NCBI GenBank assembly: GCA_039621445.1
Contig: CP154957.1
Coordinates: 5,822,504-5,886,503 of the forward strand
DNA: 64,000 nucleotides
Reading direction: 5' to 3'
DNA from: Euglena gracilis
Taxonomy: Eukaryota > Euglenida > Euglenophyceae > Euglenales
A program made the position numbers and the translations under genes. The notes beneath the pieces are model-generated. The model did no database searches and was not told the origin of the DNA. It saw nothing but the letters and a program-made list of their open reading frames with translations. This document shows, piece by piece, positions 10,450-22,400 of this stretch; position 1 is the stretch's first letter, and every line of letters begins with the position of its first letter.

Positions 10450-13400
10450 TGGATATTGGCTGGGATTTGCAGATGGAGTTCTTATTGTTGATTAACAAAC
10501 GTATTTTATCAGTTTACATCATTGACCTCCTCTCTTGAATACCCTCCTTTTCCCATACTCTTCGTTCCAAACTTCAGTTCGCTTCCTGCCCGACCTCCCA
10601 ATCCCATCCTCTGGTCCTGGAAATGCATCAATCATCAACTGGAAATCATTTTGATACCACTGAACAACTGCCCTCAAATCAATGCAGCCCGCAGCACCGG
10701 GGTGCATATTGTCAAGCTCATGCTCCCCAGGCATGACCGACCCACCTAGGGCGCCTTCGTGGGCAGGCACTCCAAGGGGGACTGGTCTGACCCCCCCCCA
10801 GTGGGTCACATGGCCAAAAGTACCTTGGAACTCGGCCAAGGCACTCTGATGCCGAAGCTGTCAGAAGCCCTTTGGGCACTTTGGGTCAATTTGGGTGCAT
10901 GGGCAGGTACAACCCCGGGATGCTCAAGTTCAGCCTGCCCTGCACGTCAAAGGCACATCAGCGGCACGTCATGCATTCATCACACACCGCGAGTGGCCAT
11001 CCTGTGACCACTCAGCAGTTACCCCGATTGATTTGTTTTTCTCCACGGAACGCAGCGCCGTGCCCCAGGCCACCGCCCAGGAGATCAACGACGCCATCGA
11101 GGAGCACCTACCCGACGCCGACGATGCGGACGCCCTGCTGGACTTCGACCAGGTGCTGACGCTGTACCAACACCTCGTGCACGCCCGGGCCCAGCCCCAT
11201 GTATGTGTAAATGAAACATATGTTAGATATGTGTATGCGGTGCATATGTATGTGTGTTTATGTGTGTTTTTGATGGTTTATGTTTGTTTTGTATGGTATA
11301 ATACAATGTCTGATGCATATAGTGTTTTTTAAAATATATACACATAATATAAGACATATAGTATGTTCGTTTGTTGTGTGTGTTTACAAAATGGAGTGCA
11401 TTTTGTCAACACAAGTTGTGCTTGGGTTTTTTATGAATCCATTTATACCTCAGTATTCCCCCTTTCTCCCTCCCACCCTTTGAGGTACCAAGCAGCGTGT
11501 CAGTATTTGTGCACTCCTGGACCATCCACCTTTCATTGATGACCCCTGGAAACGCGTTCAATGGGCCCTCCCGCATTGAACGTTGACGTTGATCAACTCG
11601 AGACCGCCGTGCCAGATATCAGGATGGAGCACAGTCAATTTCTGGTTCTTTTTCACTTTTCGGAGGTGATGCATCCAAAGACATTCCTTGAAGAAATTAT
11701 GTGGATCTCACATTTGAAGCCCTTTCATTTGTAACAAAGCCGTGAGTTGAATATTTACCCTGAGCAGGTTTAAGGAACGGTTTGCAATGGGGAAATTTTT
11801 TTTGGCATTTTTTCAATGTCAAGAACAGCCCTTTCACACATTCATCCGCAACCCCATAATTCCAGGCATTGGAGTTGTGTAAAATTGTAAATTTCGCCAA
11901 AAAAATATCAACTCGGATACCATTAAAGAAGTGTTTTTTGTGATGTCCGCATCACATTTGTTCAATGTGTACGGCTCTCATTTGAACATTCTTTTGCGGC
12001 CCCATCCCGCAGAGGGTTTTTTCCATCCTGCCAAAGGCTGCCGCAGCTGCCCACACCGTCCTTTGGCGGCGGTTCCACGACTGGGTGAGGCTGAAACTGC
12101 AGCAGCGCAAAATTAAGCAGACAGCTTATGAGAAGCACACCAAGCCTACACACGGGGCCCAGTTTAGGTGCAGCAACCTCTCAGAGTCTCCATGGATGTC
12201 ATTTTGTGTGGCACACCAATGTGGGAATTTGGTTCACCTGTGGACCCCCCGGACTTTAGACTGTTTGAAAATGAAAATTTTCCTGAAATGAAAGAGCTAA
12301 AAATCATGAAACCAGGAGGGGATGGACAGCAAGTTATTTTTTTATTCACAAAAATTTTCCTTGAGCAGGAGGGAATTTGCAGTTGCATTCTTTGCATTCT
12401 TTGCATAATTGTAAATCTTAAAAATTCGCCATCTGCATGAGTTTTTTTTAAAAAACAAATTGTTTTAAGGTCCAACAGCCAATCAGGCAAAGGATGGCGA
12501 ATATTTTCATGAAAAAGTAGCATTTTTACAGACTGTCTGAAATTTTTTGATGAATTTGGTTATATTTTTTGCCTGTCGTTTGTCATAAACTGCATTTCCT
12601 TGACCCTGGGATGCAGGCAACAGCATTGGCTTGACATTTTTAAGCGTAAACCTCACAGTTTTCAAAAGGCTTCAGCATATACAGTGGGATAGAAATGGTA
12701 TAATTGGTTATTTATGTCACGATTGGGTTACAGTTAATCATTGCCATTTTGAGCCGCTGCATATTCATTCAACACCATCATTGTAGCTGCAGACACCAGC
12801 CAGGTCAATATGATCGTCACCACCACATCAAGCTCCCCTGGAAGTTGACGTCAGAAACCAGTGCTGATCCGTAAAATGAACTCAGCAAGATGGGTTTCGT
12901 TTCATTCACACCGGCCCCCGATTCACAACGCGGCTGCTGCTGCTCATCCTGGCCACGTCCTGTGCCATCTCCATTTCCATCGTGGTGTTTGCTGTTGTCT
13001 TCATTTTCGACCAAGCCCAGAAACGCTCCACCTGATTCTGTCTCGCTTGATGTTGCATTTTGCAATGCAAACTGGGGTTGGCAATTTTTCCTTCTGTTTT
13101 GCCATCCGTGACGATTTGCATGACGTATTCGGCTTGAGTCTGGGTCACATCTCGCTCCACTCATATCCCCCCCTTTTTTCCAACAACCACCACAAATAAT
13201 GTGTAATAATTTTGCCCCTTGCAAAGTCTGTGGACCGATCTTGTTGGCCCCCTGCCAAGTTTATTTGGGCAGCACCAAAACAAAAAATGAGATTATTTCA
13301 CTACTTTCCCTAAAAACAATTTTTCGTCAAATGCTGTTTTCATTAATACTGGTTTTATAGTTTAATGCTCCTCTCCATCGGACAACAGAACATCATGGCA

Positions 13401-16400
13401 CCACAATTCTTTTGTTTGCACCACCTTTCCCGCAATGATGCATCATTTCCCACGTTTGTCTTTGCGAATGGGGGGGAGCAGGCTTCTTTTTAAGTCACCT
13501 GACCCCCCCCCCCCCGGGGGGGAGGGTGGGTGGGTGGGTGGGTCCGGGCCGGACCCCCCAGGGGGGGGGTCCCGCGCCGGAGGCGCTGGGTATACCTTTT
13601 CGGCGCGAAGCGCCGAAAATTTTGAAAATTGCCTTTAACGGGCCCAATTTTGGGGGGTCCCCCCCCGGGGGGGTCCCGCGCCACCCTGGGTGGGAGGGGG
13701 GGGACCCCCCCCGGGGTCTTAAAAAGAAGCCTGGGGGGAGATATTTTGGCAGACCCTATTTCGGTTCTTGTTTTTCAGCAGCTGGGCCCTCCTGCCCATT
13801 CCCCTGCGGCTTGCCGCCAACCACAGCGACACCCTCGTGGTAGACCACATCAAGCGGGACGGCGAGTTGATGCGGGACGGCCTGCAGCTCTTCGGGTACG
13901 ACCCCCCAGGGCCCGCCGGAACCCCGTGCCGGCTGGCTCCATAGGGTTTTGGCGGGCCCCCACCCCCATCCTGGCTGGTAGGGGGGGGGAGACCAGTCCC
14001 CCCACCCACCCCTTTCCATATTTCCGGCCATGTTTCCGAATGCGCCAATTTTTTTGGCCGAAATGTTGTTGGGCGGTGCCATGGTGGGTACGCCCCCCAT
14101 CTTAGGCAGCCGAACTTGCACTTAAGGTTTTGATTTTTTTTTGCATTGCGCGTAAGCGCAATGTTGGAATCTTTGCAATCCTTTTGAAATCCGGCGCTGA
14201 AACCCACCCTTTTGATCCTTTGGTTCTGCGGAGACCCTCCACGGTGACGTGTGCATCGTTTGCCAATGCCGGAACCCAGGGAACAGGCCCAATTTTGGTG
14301 TTTTTCAGCCTGTGCTCAAAAAGGTTCAAAATCGTGGGTTTGAACGCCGGGACACATGAATTTTTCCAAAAAAGGGCCGAAACCGCGCGAGTCCCTTGTT
14401 TTTGAAGCCTTGACTGTTCCCCAGATGGTGCTGCACAGGCCAGCTGAATTTTGACCCTTTTTTTGTTGCTTTTTTTTAGGCTCTGCGATCTGTCCTTGAA
14501 GGCTTGCCTGCCGAGGTGCCCAGAGGGTGGACTCTATACGCGCGTTGTGAAAGTTGGGAAACCGGCGTATGACAAAGTTGTGATCCCTGGGAGCTTGAAG
14601 TGCAAAGAGCGGTACAGTGGGAACCACCCAGGTGGGGGGGTTGGGGGGGATTGAGGGCAAGCTCAGGGTTTTGTCCCAACGTGTGGTGCGCCCCACGCTG
14701 CTGGGCATAGAAGGCAATAGTTGTGGACGTTGCGCTCAAGCGCAACAGTTATACATTGCGCATACACAAGATTTACAATTGTTAAAGTAATGAAGTAATA
14801 AATATTGTCGAGGAAATACATTGCGCCGGCGCGCGCGCAATCGCCCATACAAAAAAATGAGAAGTGCAAACACGCGGCTAACGTGTTATCTGAACGAACA
14901 AACAGTGCATTATACAGGCAAGTTCATTGCCTGCCGGCACAATGTATTTCCTCACCAAGCCCACACACTGGCCATGCAGAGAGGGACCCTCGACATACAG
15001 AATTTTAGAATTTTCTATTGCGCCGTGGCACAATATAGCTCTTAATTTTTCATTCTACATAATGTGCCCATTGCGTGGATGCTCAATGAAAACGTGCACA
15101 CATATGTTATTATTATTGCTCAAGTGCGCAACGATCCCCCACATTTCCCCCGCAAAAAAAACTTAAAAACATTGCGCCAAAGCGCAATGTGTTTCAATTT
15201 TTGTGATGAAAACATTGTTGCGCCATTGTGCAACTGCGCAACGGAGTTCCCTCGTTTCATTACCTGGCGTTTTGGGGTCATGCGCACTGGGTCCCGGGAG
15301 CCCTGTGCCCGTAGACCGTAGGGTTCCTAGTCGTTGCTTTTGTATCCAGGCCCTGGGGGTGCAAGGAGACCATTCGGACTGTCCTGAACCTCAGGCCTTG
15401 GTGTTCGAAAACAGACCTTTTTTGCAAGATTGCACGTCGGCACAATTTCGCAGAACAGTCACTTTCAAAGCTAGGTGCGAATCAGGCTGCCTAAGCCCAT
15501 GCCTTCCCATACAGCCCTGGCCACTGCATCCGTTCTGGTTGCACAAAGTTGGTTCGGGTATAAGTGCCGTTCCCTCTTTCAAATTCCAATGGCCCCTTCG
15601 GCAGTAAAGGCCATGCCATCGACCATGACGCACAAGTGTGTCCCGTCCCATCCCCAGAAGCGCACCGTATTTTTTCAAAGCAGGCAAGACAAAACAGAGT
15701 TGTTGACCTCCCCCCTCCAGCGGTCTGCCCTGTCAGGTGATCTGGGTATTGGGTGATCCGAAAACTTACAATGCAAAACCGCCGCAAATCTTTTGATAAA
15801 ACAAATGTGGCCAAAAATGATGAAAAACGAGGGACTTAGACTTTTTTCTGAAGATCGCCTGAACCTAACCTGTCGCCGAAGGCAGCGGAGAAAAGTTTGG
15901 CCTTTTAACCGCATTTGTGGTCAAATTTCACTTGGATTTCAGAGTGCCAACGCCCCCAGGGGAGGGGTAGTGCCTGACTGGTTTTCGGGGGGAAAGTGAA
16001 TGACTGGTTTTTGGAAGAGTGGAATAAGCCCCCCCCCCCCAGGGGTGGGTAAAAAATTGTATGAATTGAATACTTAATTTTCAGATGCTATTGCCGCCGT
16101 CAGCGGCGCAGGTCTCCCCAGGCCCTGCCCCCACGCCGTGCAGAGCTACAACACGAAGCTAACGCGGCTGGCGATGCTGCTGGGGGTGGTGGTGGAGCGG
16201 CTCGGCTACGAGGGGACGCGGCGCACCCAGAAGGCCGAGCTGGCGTACCAGCAGTTGCTGCTCAGTGCCCGGGGCGACCCGTTTCATCCCACACCAAGGG
16301 AGGCCGGAGGTCGCTTTCTTGATCCAAACCTTCATCGACTGGTGCTCACCAGCCCAAAAAAAAGAGGGAGGTATTTTATGCATGTTTTGGATATTTAGCA

Positions 16401-19400
16401 GATGTTTGTCGGGTATTTCGATGTTTTCGATTTTGATGGAGTGTTCCTCACAATCTCCTCACAGGCAAAATGGTCATCAATTGCCAAACTTGGCAGGCAT
16501 TTAGGTGTGTATTTGTCCGTTGCCGCATATTTTGGTCAGTCATTTTCTGGCCATTCTGGACCATTTCCCCCAGTTCTGAGATATAAACTGGAAAAACAAT
16601 TCTGCGCCGGCAGCTGGCCAGCAAGGATTTTTTTTTAGTCGTGGACCCCCGGGGGGTGGGATGGGTGGGTCCGGCCGAGCCCCCCCCCCCCCCATGGGGT
16701 CTCCGGGGGAGTGGGTTATATTTTTCGGCATCGAAGGCGCCGAAATTTTTTGAAAAGGTGCTATTTTTAGCATTTTTCGCAATTTTTTGACCATTTTCGG
16801 GGGAAAGTAAGTGGGTCCCCGGGACTCCCCCCAGGGGATGGGTGGGTGGATGGGTGGGTCCCCCTCCCCCCCCCCGTCTCAAAAAGAACCCCTGCCGGCC
16901 AGGGGCCACCCGCCCCCCAACCTGCTGGAGGGGTGGTACTCCCACGACTCCCTCAGCATGGTCAACTCCTCCGTCGGGGTGGTCAAGGCGTGGGTGGACC
17001 AGCTGGTCGCCCGCAACGCCACCACCGCCGACCTCATTCAGATGGTCAACGACATCAACCAGCCCAGGCAGGAGATCCAAGCTGTTTTCTAAGTGCTTTC
17101 AGTTTCGCTTTCTGCCTCCCCCCCCCCCCAACAGTCCGTTTTTCTGTGTTGCCCTTCCACTCCCCCGCCTGAATTTGAGGCTTGCAGCCTGAAGACCCGC
17201 CCTACAAGGGCTCCGCTTAGGGAAGCATCAATTCACAGCTCGCCGAGATGCATGCAACCACTGTAGGGTTTGGTTTGTATGTAACCGCATGGCAGCATGG
17301 GTGAAAATTGAGGCTGTAATTTTTTAAAGCGAAAATGACAAAATTGAAAGGGGCTGAAAATGAGCAAAGAAGGGTCATTGTAAAAAGCAAAAAAATTGGA
17401 CGTTGCAAAGTCCTAGTTTGTTTGTTAGTTGAAAAGAAACACGGACCCATTGATCTTTCAAAGAACAAATTAAGGGACGTTTGGGGGGTAAATGTACATC
17501 TGCCATTTCGTTTATTTTTTTTGTTGCAGGGTTGAATCTAAAAAATATGTGCTGGAGGCTGGATGGTAACGGATTCTTCACTTTCCGGGGTACAAAAATG
17601 GCTAAACGGGTCAAAAGTGGGCAAATATGGGTCGACAAGGACAATTTGGGTTAAAAAAAAAAAAAAAATCTCTCTCTTTTTTTGCTTTTGCGCCACAATT
17701 GGCAGTTCTGAGGGCATTTTTGCAATCCATGGTAATTCCAGGAGGGGGCAACTTTTCAAAGGGGAAGCGCAAACCTGCTTTCTGCATAGGGAGGAAGCGG
17801 GATTTCGCTTCCTCCCCAACGAAGCTGTTTTCCGCTCCATTCCATTTTGTGTGAAGTCTTTATGGGCTCCTTGACCCTTCAACTGCGCCTGCTAACCTGA
17901 ACCAGACAAGTCCACCCTTCAGTCGGCATTCCGACTGGTGGAAGCATGTTCTTGTTGTACATTCACTGCCAGCCTCAAATTTTTTTCACATCAGGCAACT
18001 TTCCCTTCAAAGTAACCTCAAAACACGGCGTCTAGCCACTCACATCAAAATGGGCCACTCAAAGTCATCACCAAAATCTTTGTACTGAGACTTTTCCCCT
18101 TCCGTTTCCCTAAAAGTGATGAGCGCACCATAACGGACCCCGCGGGTAGACAACAATAGATGGGCACTGAAGTCGTGGCAAATGTAAGTGCCTCCACTGG
18201 TATGGGGCGAGAACGGCCATCGCCGAACCTGCTCCTCTCATGCCACCACTTCATCTGGCCCTGCAACAGGAAGCGGAGACACACTTCCCCTGTCTAGTGG
18301 TCTCCAGCAGAGGATGGTGCAATGAGGCTTCTTTCGGTGACGTTCGTTTTAGCGGGGTAATGAGGTTGGATGATGTCCAATGTTGATAAGGTTGATGCCA
18401 GTCCTGAAGCTGCTGAATTGTTGTGACATGAAGTGGAGGAATTGGAGAACTGTTTCCCCCAAAAAAAATTAACATGAAGCGGAAACCCGCTTCCGCCGAT
18501 GCGAAAACTCAAAATGTGCACTTTAAGCTCTTTCCAGAAGTTTTCTGGGAAGCGATTTTTCGCATCCTCCCCCAAAAAAGGAAGCGGATTCCCGCTTCCC
18601 CTCGTACATTATCAAAAAACTCCAAAACTTTTAAGTCAAAACTGACATCAAAAAATCTTGCGGGGTTTTTGGTGCTGATTTCAGGGTCGATTTCCGGTCC
18701 GCCCAGTCAAATTTTCATTGGGCAACTTCCGCCGCCTAAGATAGAATGGGGATTTTTTGTTCACACTGAAATTTGAAGTTTTGAAGCTTTGAAGCTTGTG
18801 CAATTGCACTTCAGAAAAGGAAAATTGCGAGCGATTCTTTTTCCCTCAATGATTTCTGGATTTGCCCAGGGAATGAGTTCCGTCAGTGGCTGTTATCCCC
18901 CCCCCCGGCGGAGAGGTCGCAGTGTCTGAGAAGTAATTGGGTTCCCCCGCCTGCCCCCGCGCATGCCGGACGGGCACGAGATCCTGCTGGCCCGCTGGAA
19001 CGCCACTGCCGGCCGCATCGACTTCCTCACCGACCTCCGCTTCAAGTCCATGTGCCTCGGTGTGTGCGCCGCCGACCAAGTGCATACCCAGGGGCCACTT
19101 TGTGCAAACGTCGAAGAGTTTTACATCACAAAATTGACCCCCCAGATAGTTGGTCCCTTGGTCCCACTGTTTTTAGGGGTGGTGGGTGGGAGACCCCCCC
19201 TCCCCCTGTCTCAAAGTTAATTGCTGTGCCTGCACCCACAACAAATGCCATTTGGTTTTCTTTGGATGTGTAGATATGGGGTGGAGAATGCACCTTTCCG
19301 AAAGGCTTGCCATTCATTACCTTTGGGAATTGGGCTTCACGGGACCCCCCCAAAAGGACCTTTTGTATCCGGGCTCCTGATTCGCCTCCCCACCAAGTCT

Positions 19401-22400
19401 TCCTGTATAGCTCTACGGGGGAAGGTAGTAGGAAGCTGGGAGCATGCACCTCATCAGCAACTCCCACAGTTCTGAAAAATCCCAACAATCCCCGGCAACT
19501 CCCGACAGTTGTGTTTTTCTTTTTTTGCCTTTCGCAGGTGGGGTTCCAACAATTCTCGACAATTTTCCAACAATTCCCAATGCATCCCAATAAGTCCCAA
19601 CAACATGGGGAAAGTTTGCAACAGACATGATGAGAAGCAATAACAAAATGCTTTGGATCGAACCCCTCCGAATAATGTTGATCAGTCCCCACCTCCAGTG
19701 CCAAAACCAACGTGACCAGTGGGCGGGGGACTCGGTGATGTGCAAGCACCTATAGTAAAAATGGCCGAAAATGGCCGAAAATGGCCGAAAATGGCCGAAA
19801 ATGGCCGAAAATGAAATTTTGGGCTCTATAGGTGGGGGTCCCGAAAATGGCCGAAAATGGCCGAAAATGGCCGAAAATGGCCGAAAATGAGAAAAAATTT
19901 CTTGCAGATTTTTTTTGAGTTTTTTTTTTTTTGCCTAACAGTTTCTTTTTCCCTGAGGGGCAATTTTCAGTGCGACTGATTCTTGTCTCTGCCTCTCTTC
20001 TTTTGTTATTATGCCTGGCCCTGCAACACATGTTGCTCAAAGAACCACCTCCGAAAGGGTTATTTGGGCCAAAGCTGATATTTTAATGGCATTTCAGAAA
20101 AAAATTGGTGACAAGGGCGATGCTGGCAATTTTTTTTGTATATTTTGAAGAATTAAACCCAGTTTTGAAATAATTTCTCCACAAATTTCCAATATCACTC
20201 CCATGTTGGCCATTTTGGATCAATTTTTGCTAATTTTGGGATATTTTGCACTGATTCGTCAAATATTGGGCTAATTTGGTCAATATGAGCACATTTTATG
20301 GCATTTTGCGCCATTTTGGTGATTTTGGGTTATTTTTTCACAATTTTGTGGACTTTTTTGGCATTTTTGGGCAAGTTTAGGTTATTTTGAAGCCATTTTT
20401 TGGTCATTTTGGTTGCTTTTTGGGGCTTTTTGCGGTCAATTTAGGGCTTTTTGTGGTCATTTTTTTGGGTTCTTGTGGTCATTTTGCTGGGTTGGGAGCC
20501 AGTGGATGCAGTGGTCACAGATACGGTGCAGATGTTGTACAAGATGCAGATGCTGGACAAGATGCAGATGCTGGAGAAGATGCAGTGGATGCAGATACTG
20601 GACAAGATTAAGATCTTGACAATGTGCAGGTATTGGATAAGATGCACACACCAGACAAGATGCAGTGATTGCTGATGCAACAGATGTAGATATTGGACAA
20701 GATGTAGATGCTGGGCGAGATGCGATGTTGAACCAGATGCAGACATTGGGTGAGCACATTTGATGTCAATATTTGAACATTATGGACCAATCACATGTTT
20801 TCTTGCTTTTGTTTGCTTTTCTTTGCTTGCACATGCTGCTCAACGAACCACCTCCAAATGGGTTATTTGGGCCAGAGCTGATGGTTTTGATGACATTTCA
20901 GAAAATTGTGGTGACAAGGTGCAATTAGGCAAAGTATGTGAAGCGTTTTTTCTCTGTTAAAGGTGTGGTTCCTGCATTAGGTTTATTGCAGGTTTATTTA
21001 TTATGGGATATAACAGTGCCACCATCAAACAATGTTGTTTGCGGTATCAAGTTGGAATAGGTGAGGGGAAGTTGTTTGTGAAAAGCATCCACGCCAAGAG
21101 GCTTGGAGAGAAAAGCACCAGTTTTGGTGTTGCCATCCACCATTGTGGTTAGTTAATATGTCATGTGCCAACCACTCTCATGAAGCGTCCCAAAAATCCC
21201 CAGCAAAAAGACCAAAGTGGACAAGAGCCTCTCTAGCAGGAAAAAAGAACCTTATTCCCAAAACCTTGCATTTGCATATTGCAACAAAAAACTCTTTGAC
21301 CTCTTTAATCCCTGAGCACCCATTCCAAAAAATGCACCCATTCCAAATGGACCTCCTTGGATGCGTTAGCTGCTTGCATGTTAACTGAATGATCAAAATG
21401 TATCGTTGGTATGAAAGAATTTTAAGGCAGCTTTACCCCCCACCTATAGGAAAAAATGGCCGAAAATGGCCGAAAATGGCCGAAAATGGCTGAAAATGGC
21501 CGAAAATGGCCGAAAATGGCCGAAAATGGCGAAAATCTGGGGGTCAACTATAGGTGCTTGGTGATGTGGAGCGGTTTGCAGCCTGGGGGGTAGGGTTTGA
21601 TGTCCTTCTGCCTGCCTAGCACCCTCAGACAGAACTCTGTTGTTCTTGTTTTTTTGGTATTTGCAACATTGTCAGAATTTGTCGGGAACATCAGGAATTG
21701 CCAGGAATTGCCAGCGATTGACAGGAATTGCCTGCAACTGTTGGGCATTATCGGGAATTATCAGGAATTGTTGGAAACTGGCGGCATTTGCCGGTTGTTG
21801 GGTGTTGTCGGGAATCGTCGGGAATCGTCAGAATCGTCGGGAATTGTCGGGAGTTGTTGGAACGTTGGGAATTGCTGGGCCTGGCTATTGCCCCCTGCCC
21901 GCGGCTCCACTGCCACCAAGCTGGCCCTCGCCGGGCAGAGCGGCGCCCTCTTCGGCCAGGACTACCGCCCCCGGCCTGTGGCGGCAGGTAGCCACGCTGC
22001 TGCTTTTGTGTTTGGTAAAATTGTGAACAACCCTCCAGCCTGAGGAGAGGTTCATTCAGGAAACACTGAACGTTGTTTGTGTGTGTGTGTGTGTGAGGTG
22101 GGGGATTGATAACTGCAATTTTTCACAACTTCCATGATTTCCACAATTTCCAGATCTCTTCAATTTCTCTGCAGTTTTTCCCTTTCCACAATTTTCCTAC
22201 ATGGGTCTGAAATGGAAGACGAAATGAGTTCTGTTTCTTTGGACGCCTCACAAGGAAACCCAAGTGCTTTTTGGCAATTTAGATGCAGATTTGCCAAAAT
22301 TTTCCAAATTTTACAAGATTCGGCAAAATTTGGCAATTTCTGCTATTTTTTTGTATTTTTTTCCCAAGGCCTCCGATATCAATCCCCCCTCTCTGTGTGA

